A stretch of DNA of 64,000 nucleotides, taken from the NCBI GenBank assembly GCA_903822975.1, contig CAIJRD010000008.1, positions 1 to 64,000 of the forward strand, in the 5' to 3' direction. This stretch comes from an uncultured Sinobacteraceae bacterium. GTDB lineage: Bacteria; Pseudomonadota; Gammaproteobacteria; Nevskiales; Nevskiaceae. Shown here one piece after another: positions 1 through 8,266 of this stretch (positions within the stretch are counted from its first letter, which is position 1; every line of letters starts with the position of its first letter). Under the pieces are notes generated by a model. It saw only the letters and a list, made by a program, of their open reading frames with translations, was not told where the DNA came from and ran no database searches. Made by a program: the position numbers and the translations under genes.

Positions 1-250
1 CATCCCTGGCCGGTCGCGCAAACGCGCAGCGAGGCATGCTCGCAAAGCGCGCGCTTGCGCCCATCCCAATCCCAGATCAGAAGGTCATACGGCAATGCCT
101 CAGCCATCCTGGCGCTCCTTCCGGCCCGGCCATCCCTGGCCGGTCGCGCAAGCGCGCAGCGAGGCATGCTCGCAAAGCGCGCGCTTGCGCCCATCCCAAT
201 CCCAAATCAGAAGGTCATACGGCAATGCCTCAGCCATCCTGGCGCTCCTG
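1..250. repeat. 130-bp direct repeat, two copies, each with an internal hairpin
   Basis: Positions 1-119 recur at 131-249 with two internal differences (near 22 and 75), so the period is 130 bp; the first copy may begin left of the window. In the second copy a perfect 12-bp inverted repeat (146-157 against 179-190) encloses a smaller GCGAG/CTCGC stem around GCATG. The first copy has one mismatch in the same stem. Short open frames cross the block but look like repeat-derived noise. No gene was found in 1-300. The block lies just past the rluC stop codon and could be a dispersed intergenic element; copies elsewhere in the genome cannot be checked here. Confidence 0.8.
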
Positions 251-300
251 CCGGTGCGAGTTCGGTCGATCAGACGGCAACGCGGCGACCATGGGCGCGA

Positions 301-1269
301 TCAGCGACCCGGACCGAGCTGGTCGAGGAAGCTGCGCAGGTCTTCGGACATCGGCGCGCTGAGGATCAGCTTGGAGAATTCGCCATCGGCCGGCAGCTGC
401 AGGAAATGCGAGTGCAGGAACATGCGGCGCAGGCCCTTGTCGCGCAGCACTTTCTGGTCTTCGCGCTCGCCGTATTTGCGATCGCCGGCGACCGCGTGTC
501 CGAGTGCCAGCGCGTGGACGCGGATCTGGTGCGTGCGGCCGGAAAAAATCTCGACTTCGCAGAGCGTGGCGTCGCGGTAATGCGCCTGTGGATTGAAGCG
601 CGACTTCGACGGTTTGCCGTCTTCTTCGTCGACATCGACATAGCGCTCGCCATTGGCCAGACGACTTTTGACCAGCGCGGCGTCGACATCGCGCGCCCCA
701 CCCTGCAGGCGCCCCAGCAGCAACGCGAAATAGCGCTTGGTTGCGGTGCCGTCGCGGAACGCTTTCTGCGCGCGCAGTAAACCCTTACGGGTCTTGGCCA
801 GCAGCAGCACGCCGCTGGTGTCGCGATCGAGGCGGTGGGCGAGTTCGAGGAATTCGTATTTGTCCCAGCCGCGGGCGGCTTCGATCACGCCGTACGCCAC
901 GCCGGTGCCGCCATGCGAGGCAAAGCCGGCGGGCTTGCAGATCGCCAGGTAGTCGGCGTCTTCGTGGATGATCGCTTCGCGCAGGCGGTTCAAAACGGCG
1001 TCCGGCGCACGCACTGGCGTATCGCGCTCGGCCATTCGCACCGGCGGAATCCGCACTTCTTCGCCGATCGCAAGCTTGCGGTCCGGTTTCACGCGGCCAC
1101 CGTCGACCCGAACCTGGCCGGAGCGCAACAGCCGATAGACATGCGACTTAGGAACGCCCGGCAGCCGTTTAAGCAGGAAATTGTCGAGCCGCTGGCCGGC
1201 TTCGTGCTCGGTCACGGCGACCTTGCGCACCTGCGGTGTCGTCGGGGTTTCGGGCTTGGCTGGGCTCAT
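301..1269 (-). CDS. rluC: RluC-type 23S rRNA pseudouridine synthase
   Basis: A 322-residue RluA/RluC-family enzyme that isomerises uridines to pseudouridine, in E. coli RluC at 23S rRNA 955, 2504 and 2580. An N-terminal S4 RNA-binding domain (about residues 25-70, QRLDNFLLKRLPGVPKSHVY) precedes the catalytic domain. The catalytic Asp lies in HRLDRDTSG near residue 148. I chose the ATG at 1269; the frame continues upstream to a TTG at 1296, but the ATG fits the family length. It is divergent from rne, the same arrangement as in E. coli, which supports RluC rather than RluD or RluA. The exact target uridines are inferred. Confidence 0.93.
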   Translation of the reverse strand: MSPAKPETPTTPQVRKVAVTEHEAGQRLDNFLLKRLPGVPKSHVYRLLRSGQVRVDGGRVKPDRKLAIGEEVRIPPVRMAERDTPVRAPDAVLNRLREAIIHEDADYLAICKPAGFASHGGTGVAYGVIEAARGWDKYEFLELAHRLDRDTSGVLLLAKTRKGLLRAQKAFRDGTATKRYFALLLGRLQGGARDVDAALVKSRLANGERYVDVDEEDGKPSKSRFNPQAHYRDATLCEVEIFSGRTHQIRVHALALGHAVAGDRKYGEREDQKVLRDKGLRRMFLHSHFLQLPADGEFSKLILSAPMSEDLRSFLDQLGPGR

Positions 1270-1731
1270 GGGAAAGTCGGGTACGGCGGACGGCAATCAA
1301 AGGGAAGGCGTTGAAGACGCCGGCGAAATTGTTGAGCGCCAAGGCAAAACTACCGGTTTTTACAACTCTGTGGCAGACTTCATCTGTCTACGGGCGTCTG
1401 CCCGCTGACCAGCCAGCCGCAGTGGCTGATAGTGCCCGATCAATGTTGATGGGCCTATCGCACGCGACGGGTTCGGCGAATCGAACGGGCACATGGTAAC
1501 AAACCGTCCGCGCCGCCGAAGTTTTCAGTGCCTTTCGTTCACGAAAGGTGTTTCCATCATGCAGCATTCCCGCGCGAGGCGGGATGATCAATCCGATCGA
1601 AAAACTAAAGTTAATGACGATCGAAGTGCGCACCCCATGGTTGCTGTTGGAGCTATTGCTCCGCCTGGTGTGGCGCGCCACATCCCGTTGCGAGCGGTCG
1701 AGCGCTGTCACAGGCAATCTTAGAGACCGCA
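1270..1731. promoter_or_regulatory. rluC-rne divergent intergenic region, probable long rne leader
   Basis: About 460 bases without a convincing gene separate the divergent rluC and rne starts. Close to rne are a 5-bp hairpin with TATT loop (1649-1662) and a perfect 14-bp palindrome (1669-1682). In E. coli the rne mRNA has a long structured 5' leader through which RNase E controls its own message; that model fits here but is inference. I could not place a consensus promoter with confidence. The ribosome-binding site before the rne ATG is weak (AGAGA). Confidence 0.45.
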
Positions 1732-4700
1732 ATGAAAAGAATCCTTATCAACGCCACACAGCGCGAAGAGCTGCGCGTGGCTATCGTCGACGGCCAGAAG
1801 CTATACGACCTCGACATCGAGCTGGCCAGTCACGAGCAGCGCAAATCGAACATCTACAAGGGTCGCATCACTCGCGTTGAAGCCAGCCTCGAAGCCTGCT
1901 TCGTCGAATATGGTGCCGAGCGTCACGGCTTCCTGCCGCTGAAGGAAATCCACCGGGATTACTACCGTCCTGGCGTTTCCGGCGGCGGCCGCAATATCCG
2001 TGAGCTGATCGCCGAAGGCACCGAGCTGATCGTTCAGGTCGAGAAGGAAGAGCGCGGCAACAAGGGCGCGGCCCTCACCACCTACATCAGCCTCGCCGGC
2101 CGCTTCCTGGTGCTGATGCCGAATAACCCCAAGGGCGGTGGGATTTCGCGCCGGGTTGAAGGTGAAGAACGCGAGGAAGCGCGCGAAGCACTCGCCGCGC
2201 TGAATACGCCGGAAGGCATGAGCCTGATCGTGCGCACCAACGGCATCGGCCGCGATGCCGCCGAACTGCAAGGCGATCTCGATCAGCTCACCACGATATG
2301 GCAGCGCATCGCCGACGCGGCGAAAGAACGGCCCGCGCCGTTCCTGGTGTACCAAGAAAACAACATCGTGCTGCGCGCGCTGCGCGACTATCTGCGTCCC
2401 GACATCGGCGAAATCATTGTCGACAATCCGGAGATCTTCGAGCAGGCGCGTGCGCAGATGGCGCATTCGATGCCGCAGGAGCAGGGCAAGCTGAAGCTCT
2501 ACCGCGACAGCATTCCGCTGTTCTCGCGCTACCAGATCGAATCGCAGATCGAATCCGCACACGACCGCACCGTGCGCCTGCCGTCGGGCGGCTCGATCGT
2601 GATCGACCACGGCGAAGCGCTCACCGCGATCGACATCAACTCGGCCAAGGCCACCAGCGGCGGCGGCATCGAAGAAACCGCGCTGCAGACCAACCTGGAA
2701 GCAGCCGAGGAAATCGCCCGTCAGCTGCGTCTGCGCGATCTCGGCGGCCTGATCGTGATCGATTTCATCGACATGAACAGCACCAAGAACCAGCGCGAAG
2801 TGGAAAAGGCCTTGCAGGACGCCAGCAGCTTCGATCGCGCACGCGTTCAGCTCGGCCGCCTGTCGCGCTTCGGCCTGCTCGAAATGAGCCGTCAGCGCCT
2901 GCGCCCGAGTCTGGGCGAACACACCCAGATCCCCTGCCCGCGCTGCTCCGGCCGTGGCCAGATCCGCAGCGTGGAATCGATGGCTTTGTCGGTGCTGCGC
3001 CTGGTCGAAGAGGAGTGCATGAAGGACCGCACCGGTCGCATCATCGTGCAGTTGCCGGTCGACGTTGCCACCTATCTGCTGAACGAAAAGCGCGGCACCA
3101 TCGGCGAACTGGAAGCACGCTTCCTGGTGATGGTTACGCTGGTGCCGAACGAGACCTTGCAGTCGCCGAATTTCGAGATCACGCGCGTCCGCCAGGACCA
3201 CCTCGGCCTCGACAACAACTCCGCACTGAGCTACCGCATTGCCACCGATTTCGCCGCCGAGGCGCGTACGGCGTTGACGCCGACCAACACGCCGGCCTCC
3301 GCCGCCATTGCAGAACCGGCAGTCAAGCCGCTGCTGCCGGCAGCCAGCGCACCGGCGCCGATTGCCGAAGCGGTTCAGCAGCCCGCGACCCTGCAGCCCG
3401 TCGTCAGTGGTGGCTTCTGGGCCTGGCTGAAGAGCCTGTTCAGCACCCCGCCGCCGCCGCAAAAGCCGGCCGCGGTAGCCGCGCCAGCAACCTCGAAGAA
3501 CCCGCAGCAGCGTGACGGACGCAACGCTGGCGGACGACCGCAGGAAGGCCGTCGCGATCAGCAGGATCGTGGTCCGCGCCGGGACCGCAACGATCGTGGC
3601 GAGCGCAACGAAGGTCGCGGTGAAGCACGCCGCGATGGCGGCCGCGATCGCAATGCCGATGGCCGTGGCGGACAGCAGAACCGTCCGAACCGTGACGGCG
3701 CGCGCGATCAGAATCGCGACGCTGGACGCGAACAGAACCGCGATCAAAACCGTGATCCGAATCGGGATCAGAACCGCGATCAGAACCGCGATCAAAACCG
3801 CGACCGCAACCGCGAGCAGGGCCAGCGCCAGCCGCGCCCCCAGCAGCAGAACGGTGGAAGTCCGCGGCAGCAGCAGCCGCAGAACGCGGCAAATCCAGCC
3901 GTGGCCGGCGACGCGCCGCGCACGGTGGGCGCCGACGAGTTGTTGCCGCAGGATGCCGCGCAAAATGGCCAGCAGCCACGTCCAGTCGGCGCGGCCGATG
4001 CCGCCGGCGAGCGCGGCGAAGGCTCGCGTCGTCGGCGCGGACGGCGCGGCCGCGGCCGTGGCGGTCGTGGCGATGGCCCGCGCGAGAACGAAGCCGGCGC
4101 TGCGGATTCGGTAGCGGACGCCGCGGGCGAGGACGGCGCGCTGGAAACGAGCTCGGCGCCACAGGATCCGAATGCGCCGCCGATTCGCATGCACGGCAGT
4201 GCTTCGCAGCTCGGCGCCAATGTGCCGGAGTTTGGCGGCTCGCTGCCGCACGCCGCCGCGATGGCCGCGCCGATCGTGGTTGCCGAACTGGCGGCAAGCA
4301 TCGCGCAGGATGCAGCGCCGATCGCGCAGGCGGCAACGATTCAGCCCGGCACAGAAGCGCCGGCTGCACCAGTCGTCCAGCAGGAGTTGAACCTGCCGGG
4401 CCCGGCACCGACGCCTGCAGCGGTCACCACCGCCGCACCGCTCGCCGCCACGGAAACCGAAGCAGTCGCTGTCACACCTTCGGAATCAGCGCCTGTCGTC
4501 CACGAACTGCCGGTGCAGGTCGAAACGCAACGCGCGGCCGTGGCACCGGACTATCCGTCCGCACCTGCCGTGGCACCGCAGGCGGTGCCGGAAGTCGCGA
4601 CCACGCCGATTGAACAGATTCAACAGATCGAGGCGCCGGCCGCGCCGATCGCCGATGTGACCGAGGCGGCTGAAGCGGCGCCGGTTGAAGCGGCGGTGGA

Positions 4701-4815
4701 ACCTGCGGCCGCCGCACCAGCCGCACCGAATCCAAGTTCGGCACCGGCGCATGCGGCGGCACCGCACTCGCTTGAGTCGGATGCCGAGCACGCAGCAGCG
4801 CATCCGCACGCGTAA
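1732..4815 (+). CDS. rne: Ribonuclease E
   Basis: A 1027-residue endoribonuclease, the core of the RNA degradosome, for mRNA decay and rRNA/tRNA processing at the inner membrane. Visible parts are the S1 domain (about 35-125), the DNase I-like catalytic domain with metal-binding Asp301 (AIDINSAK) and Asp344 (VIDFID), and the zinc-link cysteines Cys402 and Cys405 (CPRC). An aromatic amphipathic segment, GFWAWLKSLF (561-570), matches the membrane-targeting helix position. From about 595 to 780 the tail is Arg-rich, with a tandem NRDQ repeat and an RRGRGRGGRG block, then Ala/Pro-rich to the end. The full-length tail separates it from RNase G. Confidence 0.97.
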   Translation: MKRILINATQREELRVAIVDGQKLYDLDIELASHEQRKSNIYKGRITRVEASLEACFVEYGAERHGFLPLKEIHRDYYRPGVSGGGRNIRELIAEGTELIVQVEKEERGNKGAALTTYISLAGRFLVLMPNNPKGGGISRRVEGEEREEAREALAALNTPEGMSLIVRTNGIGRDAAELQGDLDQLTTIWQRIADAAKERPAPFLVYQENNIVLRALRDYLRPDIGEIIVDNPEIFEQARAQMAHSMPQEQGKLKLYRDSIPLFSRYQIESQIESAHDRTVRLPSGGSIVIDHGEALTAIDINSAKATSGGGIEETALQTNLEAAEEIARQLRLRDLGGLIVIDFIDMNSTKNQREVEKALQDASSFDRARVQLGRLSRFGLLEMSRQRLRPSLGEHTQIPCPRCSGRGQIRSVESMALSVLRLVEEECMKDRTGRIIVQLPVDVATYLLNEKRGTIGELEARFLVMVTLVPNETLQSPNFEITRVRQDHLGLDNNSALSYRIATDFAAEARTALTPTNTPASAAIAEPAVKPLLPAASAPAPIAEAVQQPATLQPVVSGGFWAWLKSLFSTPPPPQKPAAVAAPATSKNPQQRDGRNAGGRPQEGRRDQQDRGPRRDRNDRGERNEGRGEARRDGGRDRNADGRGGQQNRPNRDGARDQNRDAGREQNRDQNRDPNRDQNRDQNRDQNRDRNREQGQRQPRPQQQNGGSPRQQQPQNAANPAVAGDAPRTVGADELLPQDAAQNGQQPRPVGAADAAGERGEGSRRRRGRRGRGRGGRGDGPRENEAGAADSVADAAGEDGALETSSAPQDPNAPPIRMHGSASQLGANVPEFGGSLPHAAAMAAPIVVAELAASIAQDAAPIAQAATIQPGTEAPAAPVVQQELNLPGPAPTPAAVTTAAPLAATETEAVAVTPSESAPVVHELPVQVETQRAAVAPDYPSAPAVAPQAVPEVATTPIEQIQQIEAPAAPIADVTEAAEAAPVEAAVEPAAAAPAAPNPSSAPAHAAAPHSLESDAEHAAAHPHA

Positions 4816-4846
4816 GCGAGCACGCTCGAAGCAAAGTAAGTCCTGC

Positions 4847-4879
4847 GCGGCCTGCCGGAAAGCGATTCCGGCAGGCCGC
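4847..4879. terminator. Hairpin between convergent rne and kdsB
   Basis: A perfect 14-bp inverted repeat, 4847-4860 against 4866-4879, with a five-base AGCGA loop, starts 32 bases after the rne stop codon. It has no U-tract on either strand, so it is either a bidirectional terminator of the GC-rich type or an mRNA 3'-end stabiliser. Its position between convergent genes supports a termination role. Confidence 0.65.
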
Positions 4880-4920
4880 TCACTCAGACGATGACAGGAT
4901 CGATTCCAAACGATCCACCG

Positions 4921-4995
4921 GATTCGGCGAAGCAGGCTTCGGTGACGCAGGCTTCGGTGACGCAAGCTTCAGCGACGCAGGCTTCGGCGACGCAG
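4921..4995. repeat. 15-bp tandem array, five units
   Basis: Five consecutive 15-bp units with consensus GCTTCGGYGACGCAG lie in the spacer between rne and kdsB. The first unit is the most diverged. All three frames are open across it because 15 is divisible by three, which explains the spurious frame there. No gene is called in 4880-5101. Confidence 0.85.
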
Positions 4996-5101
4996 GCTTC
5001 GCGCGCCGTGTGCGGCGCGCGCTCATCACGCCCGGAACCTCAGTCTGAAATCCCGAGCGGAATGATCTCTTGCCGCGCTTGCGCCGCTCGCACGGGTCGC
5101 A

Positions 5102-5869
5102 CTAAGCCAGCAATGCGGCGACCGCGAGCAGGTCTTCCTCTGTATCCACGCCGCGCGGCGGCGGTTCGTGGGTGATGCCCAGCTTGATCCGCAAGCCATG
5201 GCTAAGCGCGCGCAGCTGCTCGAGCGATTCGCACTGTTCGAGGTCTGAAGGCGGCAATGCGGACATACGCCGCAAAGCCCCTACTCGATAGGCGTACAGC
5301 CCGATGTGGCGAAATGCCAGACCGGTGGGCAGTTTGGATTCGCGACTGCTGCCTTCGCGTTTCCACGGGATCGGTGCGCGGGAAAAATACAGCGCGTAGT
5401 CGCGCGCGTCTTTGACGACCTTGACGAAATTCGGGTTGAGCCATTCCTCGCGTTCGTGCAGCGGATGCGCGAGCGTGGCGATATCGGCCTGCGCGTCCTG
5501 CGCGAGCAGCTCGGCCGCATGCCGCACCAGACTGGCCGGCATCAGCGGCTCGTCGCCCTGCAGATTGACGACGATTGCGTCGGCGGCCCAGCCTTCGGCA
5601 CTGGCAACTTCATCGACCCGGTCGGTACCGGACTGATGCGAGGCGAGCGTCATCCGCACTTCCGCGCCGAAACCCTTGCAGATATCGAACACTTCCCGTT
5701 CGTCGGTGGCGAGCACCACACTTTTCGCACCGACTGCGCAGGCGGCTTCCCAGGTCCATTGCACCAAGGGCTTGTTGCCCAAAGGACGCAGCATCTTGCG
5801 CGGCAATCGGGTCGAGCCCAGGCGCGCGGGGATGACGATGTGAAACGCGTTGGTGGCGGACTTGCTCAT
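5102..5869 (-). CDS. kdsB: 3-deoxy-manno-octulosonate cytidylyltransferase
   Basis: A 255-residue cytoplasmic enzyme that activates Kdo as CMP-Kdo for transfer to lipid A. The nucleotide-binding N-terminus IPARLGSTRLPRKML, the Asp of LATDE and the NLQGDEP motif are all present and typical of KdsB. The frame continues upstream, but the ATG at 5869 (MSKSATNAFH) gives the family length and lies 17 bases after the preceding gene. It is the last gene of a leftward run with msbA, lpxK and the Trm112-like gene, so it is probably co-transcribed with them. Confidence 0.96.
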   Translation of the reverse strand: MSKSATNAFHIVIPARLGSTRLPRKMLRPLGNKPLVQWTWEAACAVGAKSVVLATDEREVFDICKGFGAEVRMTLASHQSGTDRVDEVASAEGWAADAIVVNLQGDEPLMPASLVRHAAELLAQDAQADIATLAHPLHEREEWLNPNFVKVVKDARDYALYFSRAPIPWKREGSSRESKLPTGLAFRHIGLYAYRVGALRRMSALPPSDLEQCESLEQLRALSHGLRIKLGITHEPPPRGVDTEEDLLAVAALLA

Positions 5870-5886
5870 GTGGGCCGAGCCTGCGA

Positions 5887-6075
5887 TTAACGTGCCGCCT
5901 GCAGTTCTTCGTCGGCCAGCGGCCGCGCTTCTTCTTCCAGCATGACCGGAATGCCGTCGCGTACCGGATAGGCCAGCCGCGAGGCGCGACACCAGAGTTC
6001 CTGTTTGTCCGGATGCCAGGTCAGCGGCGCCTTGGTCACCGGGCAGACGAGGATATCGAGCAGGCGTTTGTCCAT
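5887..6075 (-). CDS. Trm112/YcaR-family small zinc-ribbon-like protein
   Basis: A 62-residue protein ([18 protein letters not shown]...) of the Trm112/YcaR family, which in Enterobacteria sits between lpxK and kdsB as it does here. CPVTKAPL is the conserved first half of the fold; one cysteine remains of the CPxC-type pair, as is common in this family. Trm112 proteins activate methyltransferases in other organisms; the bacterial role is not settled. The ATG at 6075 was chosen because the upstream extension is non-conserved and Arg/Cys-rich. It lies 17 bases before kdsB. Confidence 0.88.
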   Translation of the reverse strand: MDKRLLDILVCPVTKAPLTWHPDKQELWCRASRLAYPVRDGIPVMLEEEARPLADEELQAAR

Positions 6076-6451
6076 GGATGCAGTTTCCGGTTGCAGGTTT
6101 GCAGTTGCCGCTAGTTTCTCACAGCGCAGCGGGATTCCGCGCCGATGCCTCATACAGCGCGACGCGCGGCTCGCCTCGACCCGCGACTCGCCTCAACGCA
6201 TTTCGCACGCAAGAAACCGCGCGCGTGCTGGCGGATGCCGATCCGGCCTATTGAGCACGCCAGCCCGTTGCTAGCAAGTGCGTTCTGTGAGCGTCGGCAA
6301 TCGGCACGCCAAGAATTCTGCACGCTCGAAATCTGCAGCCCGGAATGCGGGGATCGACCGTTTCGAACTACGAGCCGTTTCGAACTACGAGCCGTTTCAA
6401 ACTACGAGTTGAGACTTTCGAATCCGAAGTCGGCGAAACGGACGCCGCCGG
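6076..6451. repeat. Spacer with short direct repeats (17 bp x3 at 6358-6408)
   Basis: This 376-base gap lies inside the LPS gene run, between the phosphatase stop and the Trm112-like start. It holds three tandem copies of a 17-bp unit (CCGTTTCGAACTACGAG, 6358-6408) and two degenerate copies of an 18-bp unit near 6166-6203. No credible gene is visible. It may carry a promoter for the Trm112-like gene and kdsB, but I see no consensus. Confidence 0.6.
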
Positions 6452-7138
6452 TCACTCGCGGCGCAGTACGAAATCGACCAGCTGATTCGCCCACCAGCTC
6501 GAATGGAACGAGCGCTCCACCGTGTCGCGATCGTAGACCTCGCGCACCCAGGTGACGAAATCGGTGCCGTGCGCATCGCGGTACTGGCGATAGGTCTCGA
6601 AGAAATAATCGAGTACGCCGGTCTTGGCCTGACGCACGTGGCCGTGCTTCCAGAAATCCATTTCGTGCAGCGCCTGCTCGAGCGGCATGCCCTGCTGCGT
6701 GATCAGATAGATCACGCTCGCGAGACCCGCGCGGTCGGCGCCCGACTTGCAGTGCACCAGCAGCGGCTTCGGCAGCGTTTCGAATAGCGCAATCAAGGCC
6801 AGCACTTCGTCGCGCTGCGGCGGACTACGCGAGCCCAGCGGCAGGTGCAGCACCGGTAAATCGAGCTGTTCGCAGGCGAGCCATTCGAGCCGGTTGCTGC
6901 CGATGTGCACTTCCGCGCCCCGCAGGTTCAGCACGCTCTTGACGCCGGCACGCGCGGCCGCACGCAGCTGATAGGGCAAGGGATGACCCGAACGATGCAG
7001 CCCGGGTGCGACCACGCGGCGCGTGTTGTAGAACAGCCGAAAGATCGCGTGGTCCGCAAACAATGCGCTCAACCAGAAGCGCAGCCGCTGCCAGAACGAC
7101 GGGCGCGGCAGTTGCGGCGGGGGCTTGGCGGTCAGCAT
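6452..7138 (-). CDS. Dual-specificity/tyrosine phosphatase-like protein in the LPS cluster
   Basis: A 228-residue protein carrying the cysteine phosphatase loop HCKSGADRAG, with nucleophile Cys130 and phosphate-binding Arg136, in a PTP/DSP fold of the lipid- or protein-phosphatase type. The preceding VLNLRGAE segment (about 69-76) is typical of these families. The N-terminal 30 residues are aromatic and basic (SFWQRLRFWLSALF) and could form a membrane anchor. I chose the ATG at 7138; the longer frame overlaps lpxK and is not conserved-looking. It sits between lpxK and the Trm112-like gene. A role in lipid A or Kdo metabolism is possible but not shown; the substrate is unknown. Confidence 0.85.
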   Translation of the reverse strand: MLTAKPPPQLPRPSFWQRLRFWLSALFADHAIFRLFYNTRRVVAPGLHRSGHPLPYQLRAAARAGVKSVLNLRGAEVHIGSNRLEWLACEQLDLPVLHLPLGSRSPPQRDEVLALIALFETLPKPLLVHCKSGADRAGLASVIYLITQQGMPLEQALHEMDFWKHGHVRQAKTGVLDYFFETYRQYRDAHGTDFVTWVREVYDRDTVERSFHSSWWANQLVDFVLRRE

Positions 7139-7209
7139 GCGATTCGCGAGGTCGGTGAGAAGCGTGCGGGGCCGCAACACAGTGGCGGCCGGCTGCGCAT
7201 GATAGCGGC

Positions 7210-8241
7210 TTACTCGTCGAACTCGGCGACACTCCGATGAACGCCAGCCGGCGCGGCACCGGCCAGCAGACTCTGCAATTGCGCGCGGATGCGTGCTTCC
7301 GCGGACGGCTCGAAGCACAGCTGTGCTGGCACCTGCCACCAGTTCGGCTGCGCGAAGGCCTGGCATTTCACCGCGTCCTTTTCAGTCATCAGCAGCGGCG
7401 CGTCGCCGGCGAAGAACAGGTCTTCGGCGCGATAGATGTAGTGATCCGGAAAGGCGTGCTCGTCGGTGGAAAGCCCGGCCGAACGCAGTGCGTCGAAGAA
7501 GCGTTGCGGATTGCCGATGCCGGCGATCGATGCCGCCTCCCCTCCGGCGAAGCTCGCCAGCGGACGCGATTCGCCGCTCTGCAGGTTGATCGCCTCAATG
7601 ATGCGCAGATCGAAGCGTTCGGCCTGCGCGCCGTAGCTGCGCGCATCGCCGCCGTTGACCAGCAGCAGTTGCACGCCCCGCGCGCGCTCGGGTAATTCGC
7701 GCAGCGGCCCTGCAGGCAGCAGCCAGCCATTGCCGAAACCGCGCGACGCATCGACCACACAGATCTCGAAATCGCGTGCCATCGCGTAGTGCTGCAAACC
7801 GTCGTCGCAGATCAGCACGTCGGTCTGCGGATACTGCTGTAACAACAATTGCGCCGCGGCGACGCGATCCGGCGCGACTACCACGGGCGCTTCGCTGCGC
7901 GCCGCCAGTAGGACCGGTTCATCGCCGCAGGCACCCGTGGGACTCTCGGGACTGACTTCGCGCGGGAACGGACCAACGCCGCCGTAGCCGCGGCTGACCA
8001 CACCCGGACGTCGGCCCTGGCGCAGTAGCTCCTGCACCAGCCACAGCGTCACCGGCGTCTTGCCGGTGCCGCCAATGGCGATATTGCCAACCACGATGAC
8101 CGGCACCGGCAGGTGCCGTGCCGCGGCTTTCTTGCTCGTCGCAATACGGTTCGAAATCCAGGCATACAGACGCGACAGCGGCTGCAGCCAGGCCGGCGGC
8201 GGTGATGCGCGATACCAGATGCTTTCGAGCCAGCGCTTCAT
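7210..8241 (-). CDS. lpxK: Tetraacyldisaccharide 4'-kinase
   Basis: A 343-residue inner-membrane-associated kinase that phosphorylates the 4' position of the lipid A disaccharide. The Walker A motif lies in VGNIAIGGTGKTPVT (about 50-64), preceded by the usual hydrophobic N-terminus (WLQPLSRLYAWISN). The DDGLQHYAMARD motif follows near residue 150. The start ATG at 8241 lies 25 bases after the msbA stop, the standard msbA-lpxK order, which supports both the start and an operon. Confidence 0.96.
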   Translation of the reverse strand: MKRWLESIWYRASPPPAWLQPLSRLYAWISNRIATSKKAAARHLPVPVIVVGNIAIGGTGKTPVTLWLVQELLRQGRRPGVVSRGYGGVGPFPREVSPESPTGACGDEPVLLAARSEAPVVVAPDRVAAAQLLLQQYPQTDVLICDDGLQHYAMARDFEICVVDASRGFGNGWLLPAGPLRELPERARGVQLLLVNGGDARSYGAQAERFDLRIIEAINLQSGESRPLASFAGGEAASIAGIGNPQRFFDALRSAGLSTDEHAFPDHYIYRAEDLFFAGDAPLLMTEKDAVKCQAFAQPNWWQVPAQLCFEPSAEARIRAQLQSLLAGAAPAGVHRSVAEFDE

Positions 8242-8266
8242 TGCGATTGGGCGTCCGCGGCAGGCA

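Noticed and set aside
1801..4251. Long open frame antisense to rne (816 residues)
   Set aside because: It is an antisense shadow caused by GC-rich codon bias of rne; the composition is Arg/Ala/Val-biased and no start or family features are visible.
4891..5175. Short Thr/Gln/Ala-repeat frame in the rne-kdsB spacer
   Set aside because: It is produced by the 15-bp tandem array and overlaps the kdsB 3' end; no ribosome-binding site or homology is seen.
8135..8160. tRNA-like GGTTCGAAATCC segment
   Set aside because: It lies within lpxK coding sequence and no cloverleaf can be built around it.
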